This document shows positions 60,101 to 64,000 of a DNA stretch of 64,000 bases, piece by piece. Position numbers and translations under genes: made by a program. Source of the stretch: Paragordius varius (taxonomy: Eukaryota > Nematomorpha); the NCBI GenBank assembly GCA_964247055.1, contig OZ176053.1, positions 62,001 to 126,000 on the forward strand, in the 5' to 3' direction. The notes beneath the pieces were generated by a model. That model worked only from the letters and a program-made list of their open reading frames with translations, was not told the DNA's origin and searched no databases. Each line of letters begins with the position of its first letter. Position 1 is the stretch's first letter.

Positions 60101-62249
60101 GTGTAATTCGCTAAACGCTTTAACACATTATTGACGTTGAATGAGCTAAGAAGGTGCTTGAACAAGTTATCCAGCAATACAATCTCTAATTGAAACATTG
60201 AAATTAATAATAGGTATAAATGTCTTGTTGTATAAATATTTGATGGAATATTGAATAATTTTAATTTACAACTTTTGCTTTACAGTAACCATAATTTTAT
60301 TGATAAAAACGCTATTATTGCAAAATGTCATCACTTTAATTTGGGTTAAAAGGAAAATTTAAACGATAAAAAAATCTACCCAAGGTTTATAGCTATTTTT
60401 ATCAAAAAAAGTCACATAATTATATATACCATTTACAGTTCAGATTCACTCTCGAACTATTCCATTTCTCCCTAGAATAAATTAAGTGTTTTTTAAGATC
60501 AAAAATTACTTATTTTTTTATTTTTAAAATATAAAATTTTGTTTAAAATCAATATAATACTGAAAAAATAATAAACTATATCATTAAGATATATTTCATA
60601 TTAATGAAGAGTTATTTTAGCCCGAAAACTCATAATTTATTTTTAGAGTGAATTTGAATTGTTCAAGGGTAAATTCCAATTTTTCGCCGATCTGATAGCT
60701 TCTGAATGAAATGACTATCCAAATTATTAAGATATAAGCAAATATCTAAAACTATTAAAACTGAAGTTATCAAAACTACTGCTTTAAGCAGTTTAGCATA
60801 TTAACAATTAAAAAAGATTAATTTTAAAAAACTTTGTACAAATATATATTTTTTGACAAATTATTTTTGACACGTCATAAAAACATGTGTGTCCACTTTC
60901 ATTTGGCCGGTTCCTTTTTAAAGCGATCACAATCACATAAAATGAATTCTGTTGGCATATAGAGGAATTTATTAATTAAATATGTGAGATATCAAAAACC
61001 TGGATCATGGAGAAGATTGATAACGATGGTAAAAATAACGTATTCGTAAGGAGTTATGTCTGATATCGATTTTTCCACAAAAGTTGCCATATCCCACAAT
61101 TTTATTAGATCGGTCATCTAAAATAGTTGTTAGGAAAACTAAATAAATATTAAAATTTATTTTATAATTATTTATTCATATATTCTATTTAAAAGGATAT
61201 GGGATAATTATAAGGTGTGTACGATTTACAGTAAAAATTGAATACAAATTTATTAAACCTAAAAGGCAAATATTTTGATAGACAATCATTCTTTTAAAAA
61301 TTAATTTATAGAAAATAGAAAAAAATGAAAAAATGAAGGTTTAAAATTGTATGGCGTAAAAAAATTTGTCTTTACGTTTTCATATTTTGTTTGTTACTCA
61401 TTATTTTTAATCTTAGATGTAATGAAATCTCTTTTAAACCGCAACTATTGTATTTTTATCCAAAATGAAGCCATTAGACGTGAATAAAAATATTACAAGC
61501 CTTTACTTGTTCTTTAATGGTTCGATTTGTGTGATGTTTGGATAATTTAAGTTTTGCCGAAAACCAAAGTATCTCATGCAAGGAAAGATATGCGTATGGA
61601 AAAATGGTAAAGCCATTTCTGGAAATTGGGCTACTTTGAGATCGGGAATACTCAGAAGGTATATAATAATTCATTGCAGAGGCAAAAATATTGGATCCAT
61701 TGATGTATGTTCCAATGGTAGAAAATGATTTTTCCTCATACTCTATGTTGTTAAAGGTACATCGTCCCAAAATTAAGCCGCCCTCCAAACCATTAGCGTT
61801 GATTGAAGTGTGATTTGGTGTAATGGAAAGACATTTTAGCAAATAAGAATTTTCACAATCTAAGTAATATCCATATATAAGATATGAGTTATCTGAGCTC
61901 TTTAAAGTTTCGGAGAATATAAAAGCAACAAAATTTTGTTTAAATTAAAACCTGGGCCACTCAGGATGGCTGTAACGTTTCCTGGGTGAAAGTCCATATT
62001 AATGTTCCGTAGTATGTTACAGTTATTGGAACTGGTCCTATTAAACATTTATTAACAACTAATAAATGTAATTCAACAAAATATAATTAAGTTGCTTTTT
62101 AAAAGTTAAAAATAATTTTTAATAAACTAGAATGAAAAATATTATTAAATACTATTTAATATGCTAGAAAACTGTAATAATTTTCGTCTCGTTTAAAGTT
62201 AAAATAAAAAGACATTATAACTTTTAATTAACAGAAATCATAGAATATC

Positions 62250-62280
<31 letters not shown>

Positions 62281-62361
62281 TATTGGTTTAAAAAATATAG
62301 GAACTTACCTCTCAAGTGGAGATTTTTCGACAATATAACTTAAATCTTGAATTTGTAACAT
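57160..62361 (-). CDS. ABCG half-transporter with degenerate ATPase domain, about 768 residues
   Basis: The exons on the minus strand are 62361-62309, 62037-61952, 61859-61507, 61117-61000, 60185-59991, 59758-59675, 59610-59431, 59252-59183, 59112-58835, 58466-58325, 58247-58062 and 57721-57160. All are in phase, with the TAA at 57160-57162. The N-terminal half follows the ABCG nucleotide-binding fold (ILRNINMDFHPGNVTAILSG, LSLHEILWFSAKLKL, VLKRLANYT, GQLVYYG). Every catalytic motif is altered. Walker A (45-53) reads GPDCENSYL without its Lys, the signature (about 181-190) reads SISDITPYEY, Walker B ends LLDN instead of LLDE, and the switch His is Ser. The C-terminal half keeps the six-helix ABCG membrane domain (for example KNVPLNFLSSFLGSSLIYW and WALYGCVECQTLCLMN). 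A large last extracellular loop of about 130 residues has paired cysteines and four N-glycosylation sequons. A lipid-transporter partner or non-transport role is inferred. Confidence 0.85.
57740..58013. mobile_element. MITE family B beside the last ABCG splice acceptor
   Basis: The ends are CATTAAAAGTGAAATTATAC and TTTTTTTACTG. The element ends 18 bp before the 3' splice site of the last ABCG exon (57721). It fills nearly all of the intron between exons 11 and 12. Confidence 0.8.
58520..58773. mobile_element. MITE family B, diverged copy in an ABCG intron
   Basis: The left side is AGAGTAAAAATTAAATTTAT and the right side is TATAATTATAATTTTTACTG. It occupies most of the intron between exons 9 and 10. 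Confidence 0.65.
60421..60690. mobile_element. Fold-back MITE, family C, in an ABCG intron
   Basis: The left arm is TATATACCATTTACAGTTCA with one CACTCTCGAACTATTCCATT unit. The right arm is GAGTGAATTTGAATTGTTCA followed by an eroded end. It lies in the intron between exons 4 and 5. Confidence 0.7.
61229..61410. mobile_element. MITE family B, diverged copy in an ABCG intron
   Basis: The left end CAGTAAAAATTGAATACAAA is recognisable. AGACAATCATTC and the inverse side GTATGGCGTAAAAAAATTTG follow. The right terminus is eroded. It lies in the intron between exons 3 and 4. Confidence 0.6.
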
Positions 62362-63279
62362 ATTTTATCAAAAAATTAATAAAAACTATCTTAATTAAAT
62401 TATGCACATAATTGTTAAGGTATAAATTTTATGGTCAAAAGTTTTTATATATCCAGCAATATAAAGAAAGAGTTTATGTCATTGTTTTATATATTCATAT
62501 ATAATGTATATAAATATTACATTTTATCATGGTAAAATAGTTTGGTATAGTTATGCTATATAATATAAAATTAATTTTAACTTTAATAAATTTAATAATT
62601 AAATTATATAATTTATCACTTAAAACAAAATTTGCTTTATAAAGCGAACAAAAATATTATGGAAATATAAGAGTTCCATTAAGTGGTAAATAAGAAAATA
62701 AGGATTTTTAAACAGGTAAAAAACCATTTTGTTTATTCTTGCCTAATATAATTTAAATACTATATACATTCTCCTATGCGCATATAATCTTATCTCTATT
62801 CGCCAATTTAAATTCCAATATATCCAATAATATGTGTCTTAAATGTCAAAATAATATATATTATATTAAGTAATTGGACTTAAAAAATTATTTTTATTAA
62901 ATTACATTACAACACATAAAATATAATTATACGAATAATTAATAAATGGTTATTTTTTGTAAAATAGTGTGATTTTAGGTGTGCATAAACAGTTATTTCC
63001 AAATATTAAATGAATATATATTGGCGGATTTATGTTTAATAGATCCATGCTATAGTAACCCAACTAAGATTGTGTTTTAATAATATAGCGCTTATTAAGT
63101 AGCACATATAACTAATCCCATTGCAAATTTTTAAGGTCATGTTAAATATATGAAATCTTTCCAACTTATTTGTTTTTAGAAACTGTCAAGCATTCAAAAA
63201 ATAAATCTATAGCAAATATTAATAGTAAAACAATATTAATTTTTTAAAAAGTGTCATTATGTAACTCTTATTATACGGT
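62362..63279. other. Upstream region of the ABCG gene, no other gene seen
   Basis: It is extremely A+T-rich. The ABCG promoter should lie here, but no distinct core element could be singled out among the many TATA-like strings. Confidence 0.4.
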
Positions 63280-63454
63280 ATGAGTAAGTATACATTGCTA
63301 GAAAGTTATTAAATATTGACAAATAGCACATATACAACAAAGGGCTGTATTATTGGCTTATAGTTATTTTTTTCAATATTATTATATTCTTTACTGCATA
63401 TGCCATTTAGCAATAATTGATGAAAAACTAGCAATTTATAATTACTCATACTAT
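63280..63454. mobile_element. Palindromic MITE, family D, third copy
   Basis: It starts TATGAGTAAGTATACATTGC then TAGAAAGTTATT and ends CTAGCAATTTATAATTACTC then ATA, with the inner ACAAATAGCACATAT pair. It is the most eroded of the three copies. The remaining 63455-64000 shows no gene. Confidence 0.7.
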
Positions 63455-64000
63455 AATTCGGAGAGAAGGTGGTTTTCATTATTTTAATAATTTTTATCCA
63501 CTACCACGATATTAAAAAATAACTTAAAAAGTGTAAACTAAATTGAGCCGTATATATAAAATATTAAATGTTTTAATTTTTTAACAATCCGAAAAGGGTA
63601 AATTCATAAACAATTAATACTGCAGTTATGACTAATTATAATCGAGTCAATTTTTTGACACATAACTTTAAATTATTTTTTTCAGATTAACCCTTCCAAT
63701 CAAAACCTATAAATATGCATCCTAAAAATACAAGGTTTATACGTTTCCAGAAAAGGTGTTTAGTTCCATTTACTATTTATGACCATTTATAATTCGATTG
63801 CTATGGCTTCATAGTCAAATCATCATTTAATTGGCTTGTGGTTCCAGTCGCTCAGTAAAAATGCCAATTTTTCAAACTCTGATAATTTCAATTAATTAAT
63901 AATGGTTACAATTTGCAAAATAGATACCAAAGCCATATTTATATAGGCTCCTATGTTTAGCTCCTTTCCCGTTAAAATCGCATCCTTGCATAATTAATTT

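Noticed and set aside
1-64000. Polinton-like, envelope-bearing or toxin genes, tRNA, rRNA and CRISPR
   Set aside because: None was recognised on either strand. The only virus-like remains are the two Ty3/gypsy fossils.

Overview
The window reads as nuclear DNA of a very A+T-rich animal, most likely an arthropod and probably an insect. The evidence is short spliced exons with GT/AG introns, a cilium gene (DZIP1 type), an ABCG half-transporter, small secreted peptides with TATA promoters, and a dense load of RTE-type LINEs, hAT, piggyBac-like and Tc1/mariner-like elements. The order of the organism cannot be fixed from the sequence alone. No bacterial features, tRNA, rRNA or CRISPR array were seen.

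Layout. 1-10.5 kb holds repeats only: a LINE 3' end, a TTAA-flanked MITE, a hAT remnant, a decayed dispersed repeat, a short tandem array, a fossil Ty3/gypsy integrase fragment and a fold-back element. A two-exon gene for a 63-residue secreted Pro-rich peptide lies at 10535-11720. 13.6-17.8 kb is a fossil Ty3/gypsy element with both LTRs. 17.9-21.8 kb is repeat-rich. Two paralogous two-exon genes for small secreted Phe/Pro/Gly peptides (21913-22418 and 26899-27170) each have a TATA box and are separated by a hAT MITE and an RTE-type LINE.

From 31 kb to the right end three multi-exon host genes could be assembled exon by exon, with reading phase conserved at every junction. They are a 15-exon Rap1-type Myb gene (+, 30983-40059, about 1036 residues), a 13-exon DZIP1-like gene (-, 41358-54426, about 981 residues), and a 12-exon ABCG half-transporter gene (-, 57160-62361, about 768 residues). 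The Rap1-like and DZIP1-like genes converge. Many of their introns are largely filled by a few MITE families.

The most unusual item is the ABCG gene. Its transmembrane half and fold are normal for the family, but Walker A, signature, Walker B/D-loop and the switch histidine have all been replaced in an open, fully spliceable frame, which suggests a retained ATPase-dead transporter. Other notable items are the paired secreted-peptide genes, the apidaecin/drosocin-like Pro-rich peptide, a 31-nt intron inside the Rap1-type Myb domain, a mirror-image mariner pair, and a hAT element carrying LINE pieces. All coordinates of spliced genes are hand-built models without transcript data.
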